A stretch of DNA of 64,000 bases, taken from the NCBI RefSeq assembly GCF_900099965.1, contig NZ_FNDJ01000011.1:186001-250000 (forward strand), read 5' to 3'. The DNA is from Nonomuraea jiangxiensis (GTDB lineage Bacteria > Actinomycetota > Actinomycetes > Streptosporangiales > Streptosporangiaceae). Shown one piece after another: positions 25,973 to 35,824 of the stretch. The notes under the pieces are model-generated. The model did no database searches. It saw only the letters and a list, made by a program, of their open reading frames with translations, and had not been told where the DNA came from. A program made the position numbers and the translations under genes. Each line of letters begins with the position of its first letter. Within the stretch, counting starts at the first letter, position 1.

Positions 25973-28900
25973 ATGCGCTTGGTGCGTGGACTGATCGCGG
26001 CGGCGTTGGCGGGGACGGTGTTGACAGCGCCTCTACAGGCGTCCGCCCAGCAGGCGGCGCAACCCGTACGGACGGTTGATCCGGCCCGTCCCGCCGAGCA
26101 GCCGGACGGGGCGGAGCGGGCAGCGCTCGCGCAGGCCCGCCAGGACGGCAGGCCGGTCAAGGTCGAGTCGATGCGCAGCGAGACCCGCCAGGTCTTCGCC
26201 CAGCCCGACGGCACGCTCATGATGGAGGTGAACGCCCGCCCGGTACGCGTCCGCAAGGCCGACGGCTGGGTCCCGGTGGACACCACGCTCCGGCTGCGCC
26301 CCGACGGCGCGGTGGAGCCGGTCGCCGCGGCGGTCGATGTGACGTTCTCCGGCGGCGGCACCGTCCCGCTGGCCAGCCTGTCGCGCGGCGCCAAGACCCT
26401 GGAGCTCGGCTGGCAGGGCAACCTGCCGAAGCCCGTGCTGAAGGGCGACACCGCCACCTACCCCGAGGTCATGCCGGGTGTGGACCTCCAGGTCACCGCC
26501 GACGTGGACGGCTTCTCACACCTGCTGGTGGTCAAGTCGCGGGCCGCCGCGGCCGGGCTGACCGAGCTGGCCTTCCCGCTCTCCGTCTCCGGCATGTCGC
26601 TGAAGTCGGACAAGGCGGGCAACGTGGAGGCCGTCGACACGAGCGGCGGCACGATCTTCGTCGCGCCCACCCCCAAGATGTGGGACTCGGAGGGCATCAG
26701 CAGCCCGCAGGCGCTCAAGGAGGGCCGCTCCCCTGAGGCCAGGGAGGCCACGATGGGCGTGGAGCTGACGGGCCGCCAGCTGCGGCTCAAGCCCGACAGG
26801 GCCATGCTCACGGACCCGGAGACCACGTTCCCCGTCTACCTGGACCCGTACTTCTCCGCCAACCGCGGCTCGTGGACGGCGGTCTGGAGCAACTGGCCCA
26901 ACTCCAACTACCTCAACTCCAGCGACGTCGCCAGGGTGGGCCACGTCGAGTCGCAGAAGAACCGTACGTTCTTCCAGATGGCCAGCGGCTCGACCATCCA
27001 CGGCAAGCAGATCATCAAGGCGACGCTCCGTACGTACGAGACGTGGTCGTACTCGTGCAGCGCCCGCAAGGTCGAGGCCTGGGGCACCGGCGCGATCAGC
27101 AAGAGCACCACCTGGAACAATCAGCCGGCCTGGACCAGGCTGCTCTCCACCGTGAACGTGGCCAAGGGCTGGGGCGCGTCCTGCCTGCCCGGCGGCGTGG
27201 AGTTCGACGTGACGTCGTGGGCCGCCGACGCCGCCGCCAAGAACTGGTCCACCATGACCATCGGCCTGCGGGCCACCAGCGAGACCGACCAGTACGCCTG
27301 GAAGAAGTTCAGGAACAACCCGACCCTGGTGATCGAGTACAACTCGCTGCCCACCGCCCCCGTGGCGGCCGACGCGTGGTCCGACCCGGGCGGCCCCTGC
27401 GTCTCCGGCGACAGCCGGCCCATCATCAGCACGGCCACCCCCAAGCTGTGGGCCAAGCTGAAGGACGCCGACAACACGGTCAGGGGCCGGTTCGAGTGGT
27501 ACAGGGCCGACGGGGTGAAGGCCGGCGAGTATCTCACCCCGATGGGCTCGACGGGCACCGCCTTCTCCGCGACCGTCCCGAACACCCTCTACGCCGACGG
27601 CGCGCTGATCCGCTGGCGGGTCCGCGCCGAGGACGGCCAGGCCAACAGCGCATGGAGCCCGTGGTGCGAGGCCACCGTGGACGCCACGGCCCCCGGCCGG
27701 GAACCCGCGGTCTCCTCGCCCCAGTACGCCGAGAACGCCTGGACCGACGGCGTCGGCCTGGCCGGTACGTTCGCCTTCGCCCCCAACGGCGTCACCGACG
27801 TGGCCGGTTACGTCTACGGGCTCGACACCACGCCCAAGGCGGAGGTCCCCGCAGGCCCGGACGGCGGCGCCACGATCCAGCTCACCCCGCGTCACGACGG
27901 TCCCAACGTCCTGGCGGTGCGCAGCAAGGACCGCGCGGGCCAGCTCGGCCCGATCCGTACCTACGTCTTCAACGTCAACCCGGGCCGCGCCCCGAGCGGC
28001 CACTGGGCCCTGGATGAGGGCACGGGCCAGGTGGCCCGCGACGCCACCGGCGCCCACCCGGCCACGCTTTACGGAGGCACCTGGACCACCGGCAGGACCG
28101 GCAGCGGCCTGCGCCTGGCGAGCGCGTACGCGCAGACCTCGGGCCCCGTCGTGGACACCTCGAAGAACTTCACCGTCACCGCCTGGGCCCGCCTCACCGG
28201 CACGGCCGCCACCGCCACCGTCGTCACCCAGGAGGGCACCAGGACCGGCGCCTTCGCCCTGCAGTACTCCAAGACGGACGACCGCTGGGCGCTGACCCGC
28301 CCGGGTGCCGACGCGGACGGCGCAACGGCCGTGCGCGCCCTGTCCCAGGCCGCCCCCAGGCTCAACGAGTGGACCCACCTGACCGGCGTCTACGACTCGG
28401 CCGCCGGCCAGCTCTCGCTGTACGTCAACGGCAGGCTGGAGTCCACGGTGGCCTACACCCAGCCCTGGAACGCCACCGGCCCCGTCACCATCGGCCGCGG
28501 CCGGGCAGCCGGCGTCGCGGCGGACTACTGGCCCGGCGACGTGGACGAGGTCCGGCTCTACGGGCGGGCCATGTTCGCCGACGAGGTCGCCGACCTGGTG
28601 AACAGCGCCGCCACCCTGGTCGGCCACTGGAAGCTGGACGAGGAGTCCGGCCTGACCGCCGCCGACTCCTCGGGCCGGGCGACCCCCGCGACGCTCTCCG
28701 GCGCCGCCTCGTGGACCTCCGGCTGGCTGGACGGCGCGCTCGCGCTCGACGGCGTCACCGGCCACGCCCAGACCACCGCGCCCGCGGTGAACACCAAGGG
28801 CGGATTCACCGTCGCCGCCTGGGTGCAGCTCGACTACCTGCCCACCCGTGACACCACGATCGCGGCCCAGCCCGGCAGCCGGGCCGCCGGGTTCCAGCTC

Positions 28901-29254
28901 GGCTTCGACAAGGAGCAGCAGCGCTGGGCCCTCGGCATGGCCGCCGCCGACACCGACACCGCCGCCCTCGTCCGTACCCGCTCCGACGCCGTAGCGTCCC
29001 CGCTGGAGTGGACGCACGTGGCGGCCGCGTACGACCCGCTGGCCGGTGAGCTGCGCATCTACGTCAACGGCCAGCTGTCCACCACCACGATCACCGACCA
29101 CGTGAGCGCCTGGAACGCCACCGGCCCGCTGCAACTGGGCCGGACCAAGGCCGCGGGCGCCTTCACCGGCTACTGGCCGGGCACCCTCGACGACATCCGC
29201 CTGTACGACGGCGTGCTGAACGCCGAACAGATCGCTCAACTAGCCGCCCAGTAA
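25973..29254 (+). CDS. Secreted DNRLRE and LamG-domain protein
   Basis: A 1093-aa exported protein. A signal peptide (MRLVRGLIAAALAGTVLTAP, cleavage near AQA) precedes a prodomain-like region. A DNRLRE/CBM96-type module follows at about 290-457 (SDVARVGHVES ... ATLRTYETW). A Fn3-like spacer comes next, then two LamG/concanavalin-like repeats at about 677-862 and 882-1089, each beginning GHW-LDE and ending VDEVRLYGR or LDDIRLYDG. ATG at 25973 follows GGAGCGAGG. It ends 39 bp before the RHS gene and is probably co-transcribed, a pairing I have seen in other Streptosporangiales. A surface adhesin or partner of the RHS protein is a reasonable guess. Confidence 0.85.
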   Translation: MRLVRGLIAAALAGTVLTAPLQASAQQAAQPVRTVDPARPAEQPDGAERAALAQARQDGRPVKVESMRSETRQVFAQPDGTLMMEVNARPVRVRKADGWVPVDTTLRLRPDGAVEPVAAAVDVTFSGGGTVPLASLSRGAKTLELGWQGNLPKPVLKGDTATYPEVMPGVDLQVTADVDGFSHLLVVKSRAAAAGLTELAFPLSVSGMSLKSDKAGNVEAVDTSGGTIFVAPTPKMWDSEGISSPQALKEGRSPEAREATMGVELTGRQLRLKPDRAMLTDPETTFPVYLDPYFSANRGSWTAVWSNWPNSNYLNSSDVARVGHVESQKNRTFFQMASGSTIHGKQIIKATLRTYETWSYSCSARKVEAWGTGAISKSTTWNNQPAWTRLLSTVNVAKGWGASCLPGGVEFDVTSWAADAAAKNWSTMTIGLRATSETDQYAWKKFRNNPTLVIEYNSLPTAPVAADAWSDPGGPCVSGDSRPIISTATPKLWAKLKDADNTVRGRFEWYRADGVKAGEYLTPMGSTGTAFSATVPNTLYADGALIRWRVRAEDGQANSAWSPWCEATVDATAPGREPAVSSPQYAENAWTDGVGLAGTFAFAPNGVTDVAGYVYGLDTTPKAEVPAGPDGGATIQLTPRHDGPNVLAVRSKDRAGQLGPIRTYVFNVNPGRAPSGHWALDEGTGQVARDATGAHPATLYGGTWTTGRTGSGLRLASAYAQTSGPVVDTSKNFTVTAWARLTGTAATATVVTQEGTRTGAFALQYSKTDDRWALTRPGADADGATAVRALSQAAPRLNEWTHLTGVYDSAAGQLSLYVNGRLESTVAYTQPWNATGPVTIGRGRAAGVAADYWPGDVDEVRLYGRAMFADEVADLVNSAATLVGHWKLDEESGLTAADSSGRATPATLSGAASWTSGWLDGALALDGVTGHAQTTAPAVNTKGGFTVAAWVQLDYLPTRDTTIAAQPGSRAAGFQLGFDKEQQRWALGMAAADTDTAALVRTRSDAVASPLEWTHVAAAYDPLAGELRIYVNGQLSTTTITDHVSAWNATGPLQLGRTKAAGAFTGYWPGTLDDIRLYDGVLNAEQIAQLAAQ

Positions 29255-29293
29255 CTCGACCGCCCAGCAAGCCCCCCCGACTGGGAGAGATTC

Positions 29294-32200
29294 ATGGACC
29301 CCCAGAGCGAGTTCGACCTGCCGGAATCCCGCTGGAATCGTTTACCGGACCCCACGGAAACCGACCTCCCCGACCCCTACTGGAATCGTTTTCTCCATCC
29401 CAAGGCCGAATCCCGCTGGCCCCGCCGGCTGGCCGCCGTCCTGACGATCGTCGTCGCGCTGCCGCTCGTTCACGCGCTGCCGGCCGCCGCGGCGCCCCGC
29501 CCGGCCCCGTCGGTGCAGCGTGAGACCCCGGTCACGGGCGGCAAGGTCCCCGTCAAGCCGCCGCTGGAGAACCCGGTCACGGAACAGGCATGGAAGGCGC
29601 CACCTGCCGTCACCTGGCCGAAACCCCAGGTCGCGGAGCTGGGCGGCAGCACGGACACGGCCCGGACCATGGCGGCCGGCTTCCCCGTGAAGCTGGCCCC
29701 CGCGCCGGACGAGACCGAGACCGCCAAGGGCGCGGTGGCCAAGGCCGCGGCGGAGCCCGCTCCCGTACGTGTCGAGCTGCTCGACACCGACCTGCTCGGC
29801 CTCGCGATGCGGGTCACCCCGGGCGGGCAGGACGGCGCGCAGGCGGCGGTGGCCAGGTCGGCCACGAAGACCCGGCTGCAGGTCGACTACTCCGGCTTCC
29901 GCTACGCCTTCGGCGGCGACTACGGCGCCCGGCTGCGGATGGTCAAGCTGGAGGAGTGCGCCCTGACCGGGGCCGCGAACTGCGCCCGGCCACAGCCCCT
30001 GAAGAGCGAGAACAACGCGCAGGACGGCACGCTGACCGCCGAGGTCGAGACCTCCGGCCTGTACGCACTGATGGCCGGCCCCGCCGGCCAGTCCGGCGAC
30101 CACGCGGCCACCTCGCTGGCCCCCGCGGCGAGCTGGAGCGTGGGCACCCAGTCCGGCGACTTCTCCTGGAGCTACCCGATGCGCACGCCGCCCGCGCTGG
30201 GCGGTGAGGAGCCGGAGCTGTCGCTCGAATACTCCTCGCAGAGCGTGGACGGCCGTACCGTCTCGACCAACAACCAGCCCTCCTGGGCGGGCGAGGGGTT
30301 CGAGCTGAACCCGGGCGGCTACATCGAGCGCCGCTACAAGTCCTGCATGATCGACGGCAAGAAGACCGGCGACCTGTGCTGGGACCAGGACAACGCCACG
30401 ATGTCCCTGGGTGACTCGGCCATCGAGCTGGTCAAGGACGCCACGACCAAGCAGTGGCGGCCCAAGCGCGACGACGGCACCCGCATCGAGGCCCTCACCG
30501 GCGCCACGAACGGCGACAACAACGGCGAGTACTGGCGCGTCACCACCCTCGACGGCGCCCAGTACACCTTCGGCCTCAACCGGCTGCCCGGCTGGGTGAG
30601 CGGCAAGCCGGAGACCAAGTCGGTGCAGACGGTGCCGGTGTTCGGCAACAACAGCGGCGAGCCGTGCTACTCCAGCACCCCGGCGAACGCCTGGTGCCAG
30701 CAGGGTTACCGGTGGAACCTGGACTACGCGGTGGACACCCACGGCAACGCCACCACCTACTGGTACGAGCGCGAGACCAACCACTACGGCCGCAACTCCA
30801 AGCCCGAGTTGGGCACCCAGTACATCCGCGGCGGCTACCTGACCCGCATCGACTACGGCTACCTGAAGAACGAGCTGTTCACCAAGGCTCCGGCGGCCCG
30901 CGTGGTGTTCGACGTGGCCGAGCGCTGCCTGCCCAGCGGGACCGTGACCTGCGCCCCCGAGCAGCTCAAGAAGGAGACTGCCAGCCACTGGCCGGACGTC
31001 CCGTTCGACCAGATCTGCGACGCGGGCGTGAAGTGCACCGACCGGCTGGCGCCGACGTTCTTCTCCAGGAAGCGGCTGACCAAGATCACCACCCAGGTGC
31101 TCAACGCCTCCGGCCAGTACTACCCGGTGGACTCGTGGGCGCTCGCGCACCAGTTCCCGGCCCCCGGTGACGGCACGAGCCCGTCGCTCTGGCTGGCCTC
31201 CGTCCAGCAGACCGGCCACGTGGGCGGCACGATCACGCTGCCCAAGACCACCTTCGTCGGTGTCCAGCTGGCCAACCGGGTGGACAGCAACGAGGGCCGC
31301 GCCCCGCTGGTCAAGTGGCGCGTCCAGGCGATCGGCAACGGGAGCGGCGGCGAGCTGCGGGTCAACTACGCGCAGGCCGAGTGCCAGCCCGGCGCCGTGC
31401 CGGCCGCCGACAAGAACTCCAAGCTCTGCTTCCCGCAGCGCTGGGCCCCGCCGGACGAGTCCGAGGTCACCGACTGGTTCCACAAGTACGTGGTGTCGCA
31501 GACCGTCCAGGTCGACCGGGTCGCCGCTTCGCCCAACGTGGTCACCAGCTACGAGTACCTGGACGGCGGCGCCTGGCACTATGCCGACAACATCCTGGTC
31601 AAGCCCGAGCACCGCAACTGGTCGGAGTGGCGCGGGTTCGGCCGGGTCCGGGTCCGCGAGGGCGACGGGCAGGACACCAGGCGCACGCTCACCGAGTTCC
31701 GCTACTTCCGCGGCATGCACGGCGACCGCCAGGCCGACGGCTCCAAGCGCAGCGCGCAGGTCGAGGACACCGAGGGCGGCAAGCTGGACGACCTCGACCA
31801 GTACGCCGGGTTCGAGCGCGAGGAGATCATGTACGACGGCGACGGCGGGTCCCTCCTGACCGCTACCGCCGAGCAGCCGTGGTCGCTCAAGACCGCCGAG
31901 TCCACGCAGGGCGGCGTCACCAAGACCGCGTACGTGGTGCAGGCCAAGTCCATGGTCACCCGTACCGCGCTGGCGGGCGGCAAGTGGCGGCGGACCGGCG
32001 AGTCCCGCTCGTACGACACCAAGGGCCTGCTGACCCAGGTGGAGGACCAGGGCGACCTGTCCAGTGCCGACGACGACCAGTGCACCCGCTACACCTACGC
32101 CCGCAACGACACCTCCTGGATGATCGACTACCCCAGCCGGGTCCAGAAGGTCGCGGCGAGCTGCGCCACCGGCGTGGCCAAGCTGGCCGCCGACGAGGTG

Positions 32201-35200
32201 ATCTCCGACGAGCAGGTCCAGTACGACGGCCAGGCCACCGGCACCGCCCCGACCAAGGGTGACGTGACCGCGGTCCAGCAGCTCGCCTCCGGCGACGGCG
32301 CGACGATCACCGACAGCACCCACACCTACGACGTCTACGGCCGCGAGACCAGCGAGACCGACGCGGTCGGCGTCACGGACACCACCACCTACACCCCGGC
32401 CACCGGCGCTCCCGCGACGGAGGTCAAGGAGACCAACGAACTCGGCCACGTCGAGCGCACGCTGCTCGAACCGGCCTGGGGCGAGCCGGTCGTCCAGATC
32501 GACGCCAACAACCGGCGCGTGGACATGGCGTACGACGCGCTGGGCCGCCTGCTCAAGGTGTGGCAGCCCGACCGCAGCAAGGACGCCGGGCAGTCGCCCA
32601 GCACCGAGTACGTCTACGTGACGCGCGACGACGGCCCCAGCTACGTCACCACGAAGACGCTGCGCGGGGACGGCGGTTACACCGTCAGCCACGAGCTGTA
32701 CGACGGCCTGACGCGCGAGCGGCAGACCCAGGAGTCCGCGCCCCGCGACGATCAGACGAGCGATCCGGCGCTGCGTGACGGGCGGACGATCACCGACACC
32801 TTCTACAACTCCCAGGGAGAGCAGTACAAGTCGAACACCGGCTACTTCGCCACCGGCACCCCCTCCACCGACCTGCTGGCGGTGGCCGACGCCGACGTGC
32901 CCACCCAGGTCGTGTCGACCTTCGACGGCTCCGGCGAGCTCAACGCCCAGATCCTCATGGCGAAGGGCAAGGAGAAGTACCGGGTCACCGCCAAGCAGGA
33001 GGGCGACCGGATCCACATCACGCCGCCGGACGGGGGCACCGCGACCACCCGCATCGGCGACACCGATGACCGGCTGATCGAGCTGCGCCAGTACAAGGGC
33101 AAGACCCCGACAGGCGAGTACGAGGCCACCAAGTACACCTATGACCACGCGGGCCGGCTGGCCACGGTGACCGACCCCGCGGGCAACGTGTGGCGCCACT
33201 TCTACGACGTGCGCGGCCGGGAGATCAGAACGGAGGACCCGGACAAGGGCGTCACCACGACGACCTACAACGACGCCGACGACGTGGTCACCACCACCGA
33301 CTCCCGCGGCAAGACGCTGTGGTACGGCTACGACGACCTGGGCCGCAAGACGGCGCTGCGCGAGGGCTCCGCGACCGGTCCGCTGCTGGCCGAGTGGAAG
33401 TACGACGCGCTGGCCAAGGGCCACATGAACGCCAGCATCCGCTACGTGGGCGGGCAGGCGTACACGACGGCGATCACGGACATCGACACCGACTACCGCC
33501 CGCGGCGCGAGACGGTCACCATCCCCGAGCGTGAGGGCAAGCTGGCCGGCTCGTACGTGCTCAACACCCGCTACACGCTCGACGACCAGGTCCAGTCCGT
33601 GAGCTTCCCGGCGGGCGGCGGCCTGGCGGATGAGTCGGTCGTCTACTCCTACGACGAGCTCGGCCAGCCGACCACGGTCACCGGCCTGTCGGCGTACGTG
33701 TCGGCGACCCGCTACTCCAAGCTCGGCGAGACGCTGCAGTACGAGCTGGGCACCGGGACCAGGAAGACCTGGCTCACCTACACCCACGACGAGGGCACCC
33801 GCAGGCTGACCGGCATGCGGCTGGATCGGGCCGGCGCCTCCGCCACCGACCTGGACCTCCGCTACAGCTACGACGCCGTCGGCAACATCACCAAGATCGC
33901 CGACCAGGCCGGTGGCCAGGACACGCAGTGCTTCACCCACGACTATCTGCGCCGCCTGACCTCGGCGTGGACGGCCACCGACGACTGCGCCTCGGGCTCG
34001 CCGCAGTCCGGCAAGATCGGCGGCGTGGCCCCGTACGCGGTCAACTACGCCTACGACGCCACCGGCAACCGGATCAAGGAGACCAAGCCCGCCTGGGGCG
34101 GCGCGTCCGAGCAGGTGCGCACGTCCACCTACCCGGCGCCGGGCGGCAAGCAGCCGCACGCGTTGCAGACCGTCGGCTCCGACCTCTTCCAGTACGACGA
34201 GGCGGGCAACACCATCAGGCGCAAGGTCGGCACCTCCGACCAGACCCTGGTCTGGGACGCCGAGGGCAACCTGGCATCGGTCACGGAGGCGGGCAAGACG
34301 ACGTCGTACGTGTACGACGCGGACGGCAGCCGGCTGATCCGCCGGACGACGACCGACGCCACGCTCTACATCGACGACATGGAGCTGCGACTCGACCTCG
34401 CCAAGGACGCGGTCGAGCAGACCCGCTACTACACCGTCAACGGCGAGCCCATCGCGGTGCGCACGCCGGACAACCAGGTGTACTTCCTGGCCAACGACCA
34501 CCAGGGCACCGCGCAGGCCGCGGTGAACGCCGGCACCGGCGAGCTGGCCGTCCGCAGGAAGACCCCGTTCGGCGAGGACCGGGGCTCACCACCGCCATGG
34601 TGGCCGGGGCAGCGCGGGTTCGTCGGCGGAACGCAGGACCCGACGACCGGACTCGTCACCCTCGGGGCCCGCGAGTACGACCCCAAGAACGGCCGGTTCA
34701 TCTCGGTCGACCCGGTCATCGACGAGGAGGACCCGCAGCAGCTCAACGCCTACGCCTACGCCAACAACAGCCCCGTCACCATGAGCGACCCCGACGGGCA
34801 GCTGTTCTGGATCGTCGTCGGCATCGCGGCCAGGATCGCGGCACAGGCCATCGCCAGGAGGCTGGCGGCGGCCGCGGCCAGGCGGGCGGCGCTCGCGGCG
34901 GCACGGGCGGCGGCCAGGCGCGCGGCCATCGCGGCGGCCAAGCGCAGGGCGGCGGCACTGGCCAGGAAGAGGGCCCTGGAAGCGGCCAGGAAGCGGGCCG
35001 CGGAGGCGGCGCGGAAGAAGGCCCTCGCGGCGGCCAGGAAGAAGGCGGCCGAGGCGGCCAGGAAGGCGAAGGAAGCGGCGGCGAGGCGGCGGGCCGCGCT
35101 GGCGGCCAGGAGGGAGGCCAGGAGGAAGGCGGCCGAGGCGGCGGCGAAGCGGCGGGCCACTCTCAGGGCCAGGGAACGGAACCGGCGGGCGGGCAGGCTC

Positions 35201-35593
35201 CCGGCCGGGATCCGGCACGCTCGCAGCCGTCCCGCGCAGCGGCCGACCAGCCATCGGGCGGCCCAGCGGCCGGCGCCGCCCAGGGCGAGCAGGCAGCCGG
35301 CGCAGCCGCGGCCGAGCCAGACCTACCGGCTCGACGGGACGACCCAGCAGACGCAGTCCTACACCGTCTACGGCAACGGCCGGATGTACCCGGAGGGCCG
35401 GCCGCCGTCGAACCTGCCGCGCGGCGGCGGCTCCGGCCAGGGCGAGAAGCAGCTCTTCCGGCCGGATGAGATCTCGCCGTCGAACACGAGGACCGGCACG
35501 GTCGCGGAGACTGGCGCCCGGGTGGTCCGCTGGTACGACAAGAGCGGTCTCGACGACGCCATCGACCTGCTGGGCGGCTTCTTCGGCTTCTAG
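29294..35593 (+). CDS. RHS-repeat surface protein with cationic Ala/Arg tail
   Basis: A 2099-aa RHS/YD-repeat protein. The N terminus carries a duplicated WNR motif (ESRWNRLPDP, DPYWNRFLHP) and one membrane/signal helix (RLAAVLTIVVALPLVHALPAA). Residues about 250-960 form a SpvB/TcB-like shell. YD repeats run from about 1000 to 1780, and the RHS core ends at TLGAREYDPKNGRFISVDPV (near 1800). The variable tail (1835-2099) begins with a hydrophobic WIVVGIAARIAA and a 130-residue Ala/Arg/Lys helix, then a Pro/Arg stretch and a soluble C-terminal part ending WYDKSGLDDAIDLLGGFFGF. I cannot assign that tail to a known toxin. No immunity-like gene follows. Confidence 0.88.
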   Translation: MDPQSEFDLPESRWNRLPDPTETDLPDPYWNRFLHPKAESRWPRRLAAVLTIVVALPLVHALPAAAAPRPAPSVQRETPVTGGKVPVKPPLENPVTEQAWKAPPAVTWPKPQVAELGGSTDTARTMAAGFPVKLAPAPDETETAKGAVAKAAAEPAPVRVELLDTDLLGLAMRVTPGGQDGAQAAVARSATKTRLQVDYSGFRYAFGGDYGARLRMVKLEECALTGAANCARPQPLKSENNAQDGTLTAEVETSGLYALMAGPAGQSGDHAATSLAPAASWSVGTQSGDFSWSYPMRTPPALGGEEPELSLEYSSQSVDGRTVSTNNQPSWAGEGFELNPGGYIERRYKSCMIDGKKTGDLCWDQDNATMSLGDSAIELVKDATTKQWRPKRDDGTRIEALTGATNGDNNGEYWRVTTLDGAQYTFGLNRLPGWVSGKPETKSVQTVPVFGNNSGEPCYSSTPANAWCQQGYRWNLDYAVDTHGNATTYWYERETNHYGRNSKPELGTQYIRGGYLTRIDYGYLKNELFTKAPAARVVFDVAERCLPSGTVTCAPEQLKKETASHWPDVPFDQICDAGVKCTDRLAPTFFSRKRLTKITTQVLNASGQYYPVDSWALAHQFPAPGDGTSPSLWLASVQQTGHVGGTITLPKTTFVGVQLANRVDSNEGRAPLVKWRVQAIGNGSGGELRVNYAQAECQPGAVPAADKNSKLCFPQRWAPPDESEVTDWFHKYVVSQTVQVDRVAASPNVVTSYEYLDGGAWHYADNILVKPEHRNWSEWRGFGRVRVREGDGQDTRRTLTEFRYFRGMHGDRQADGSKRSAQVEDTEGGKLDDLDQYAGFEREEIMYDGDGGSLLTATAEQPWSLKTAESTQGGVTKTAYVVQAKSMVTRTALAGGKWRRTGESRSYDTKGLLTQVEDQGDLSSADDDQCTRYTYARNDTSWMIDYPSRVQKVAASCATGVAKLAADEVISDEQVQYDGQATGTAPTKGDVTAVQQLASGDGATITDSTHTYDVYGRETSETDAVGVTDTTTYTPATGAPATEVKETNELGHVERTLLEPAWGEPVVQIDANNRRVDMAYDALGRLLKVWQPDRSKDAGQSPSTEYVYVTRDDGPSYVTTKTLRGDGGYTVSHELYDGLTRERQTQESAPRDDQTSDPALRDGRTITDTFYNSQGEQYKSNTGYFATGTPSTDLLAVADADVPTQVVSTFDGSGELNAQILMAKGKEKYRVTAKQEGDRIHITPPDGGTATTRIGDTDDRLIELRQYKGKTPTGEYEATKYTYDHAGRLATVTDPAGNVWRHFYDVRGREIRTEDPDKGVTTTTYNDADDVVTTTDSRGKTLWYGYDDLGRKTALREGSATGPLLAEWKYDALAKGHMNASIRYVGGQAYTTAITDIDTDYRPRRETVTIPEREGKLAGSYVLNTRYTLDDQVQSVSFPAGGGLADESVVYSYDELGQPTTVTGLSAYVSATRYSKLGETLQYELGTGTRKTWLTYTHDEGTRRLTGMRLDRAGASATDLDLRYSYDAVGNITKIADQAGGQDTQCFTHDYLRRLTSAWTATDDCASGSPQSGKIGGVAPYAVNYAYDATGNRIKETKPAWGGASEQVRTSTYPAPGGKQPHALQTVGSDLFQYDEAGNTIRRKVGTSDQTLVWDAEGNLASVTEAGKTTSYVYDADGSRLIRRTTTDATLYIDDMELRLDLAKDAVEQTRYYTVNGEPIAVRTPDNQVYFLANDHQGTAQAAVNAGTGELAVRRKTPFGEDRGSPPPWWPGQRGFVGGTQDPTTGLVTLGAREYDPKNGRFISVDPVIDEEDPQQLNAYAYANNSPVTMSDPDGQLFWIVVGIAARIAAQAIARRLAAAAARRAALAAARAAARRAAIAAAKRRAAALARKRALEAARKRAAEAARKKALAAARKKAAEAARKAKEAAARRRAALAARREARRKAAEAAAKRRATLRARERNRRAGRLPAGIRHARSRPAQRPTSHRAAQRPAPPRASRQPAQPRPSQTYRLDGTTQQTQSYTVYGNGRMYPEGRPPSNLPRGGGSGQGEKQLFRPDEISPSNTRTGTVAETGARVVRWYDKSGLDDAIDLLGGFFGF

Positions 35594-35606
35594 CAGGAGG
35601 CCACCA

Positions 35607-35683
35607 GCCCGGGCCGGTATCCGCTGCCTGCCCGGGCGGGTGGCCGCCACTCGCCCGGGCCGGTGTCCGCTGCCTGCCCGGGC
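35607..35683. repeat. 31-bp direct repeats downstream of the RHS gene
   Basis: Two copies (35607-35637 and 35653-35683), differing at one base, begin and end with GCCCGGGC and are spaced 46 bp apart. They lie just after the RHS stop. The 231-bp gap to the SDR gene otherwise holds a terminator and a promoter. Confidence 0.75.
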
Positions 35684-35734
35684 TGGTGTTCGTCACCGCA
35701 CGGTGGTTCGTACCCCGCCACCGTCGGTGGCTTC

Positions 35735-35762
35735 GGCGCGGGGCTCTCATGGGCCCCGCGCC
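35735..35762 (+). terminator. Hairpin terminator after the RHS gene
   Basis: GGCGCGGGGC (35735-35744) pairs exactly with GCCCCGCGCC (35753-35762) over an 8-nt loop. There is no T-run, as is common for actinobacterial I-shaped terminators. Confidence 0.6.
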
Positions 35763-35763
35763 G

Positions 35764-35794
35764 TTGACGTTCCTCGGGCCACTGATCATAGAAT
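35764..35794 (+). promoter_or_regulatory. Promoter of the SDR gene
   Basis: TTGACG (35764-35769) with CATAGA at 35787 (17-bp spacer) or TAGAAT at 35789 (19-bp spacer), immediately after the RHS terminator and 31 bp before the GTG start. Confidence 0.5.
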
Positions 35795-35824
35795 ATTGTT
35801 CGGTTCCGATGTGAGGAGGCAGCG

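Noticed and set aside
26516..29239. 907-aa open frame antisense to the LamG gene
   Set aside because: Low-complexity Gly/Arg/Val translation with no domains; sense frame is clearly coding.
29342..34501. 1719-aa open frame antisense to the RHS gene
   Set aside because: Shadow of GC-rich codon usage; no motif, and the sense frame carries all RHS features.
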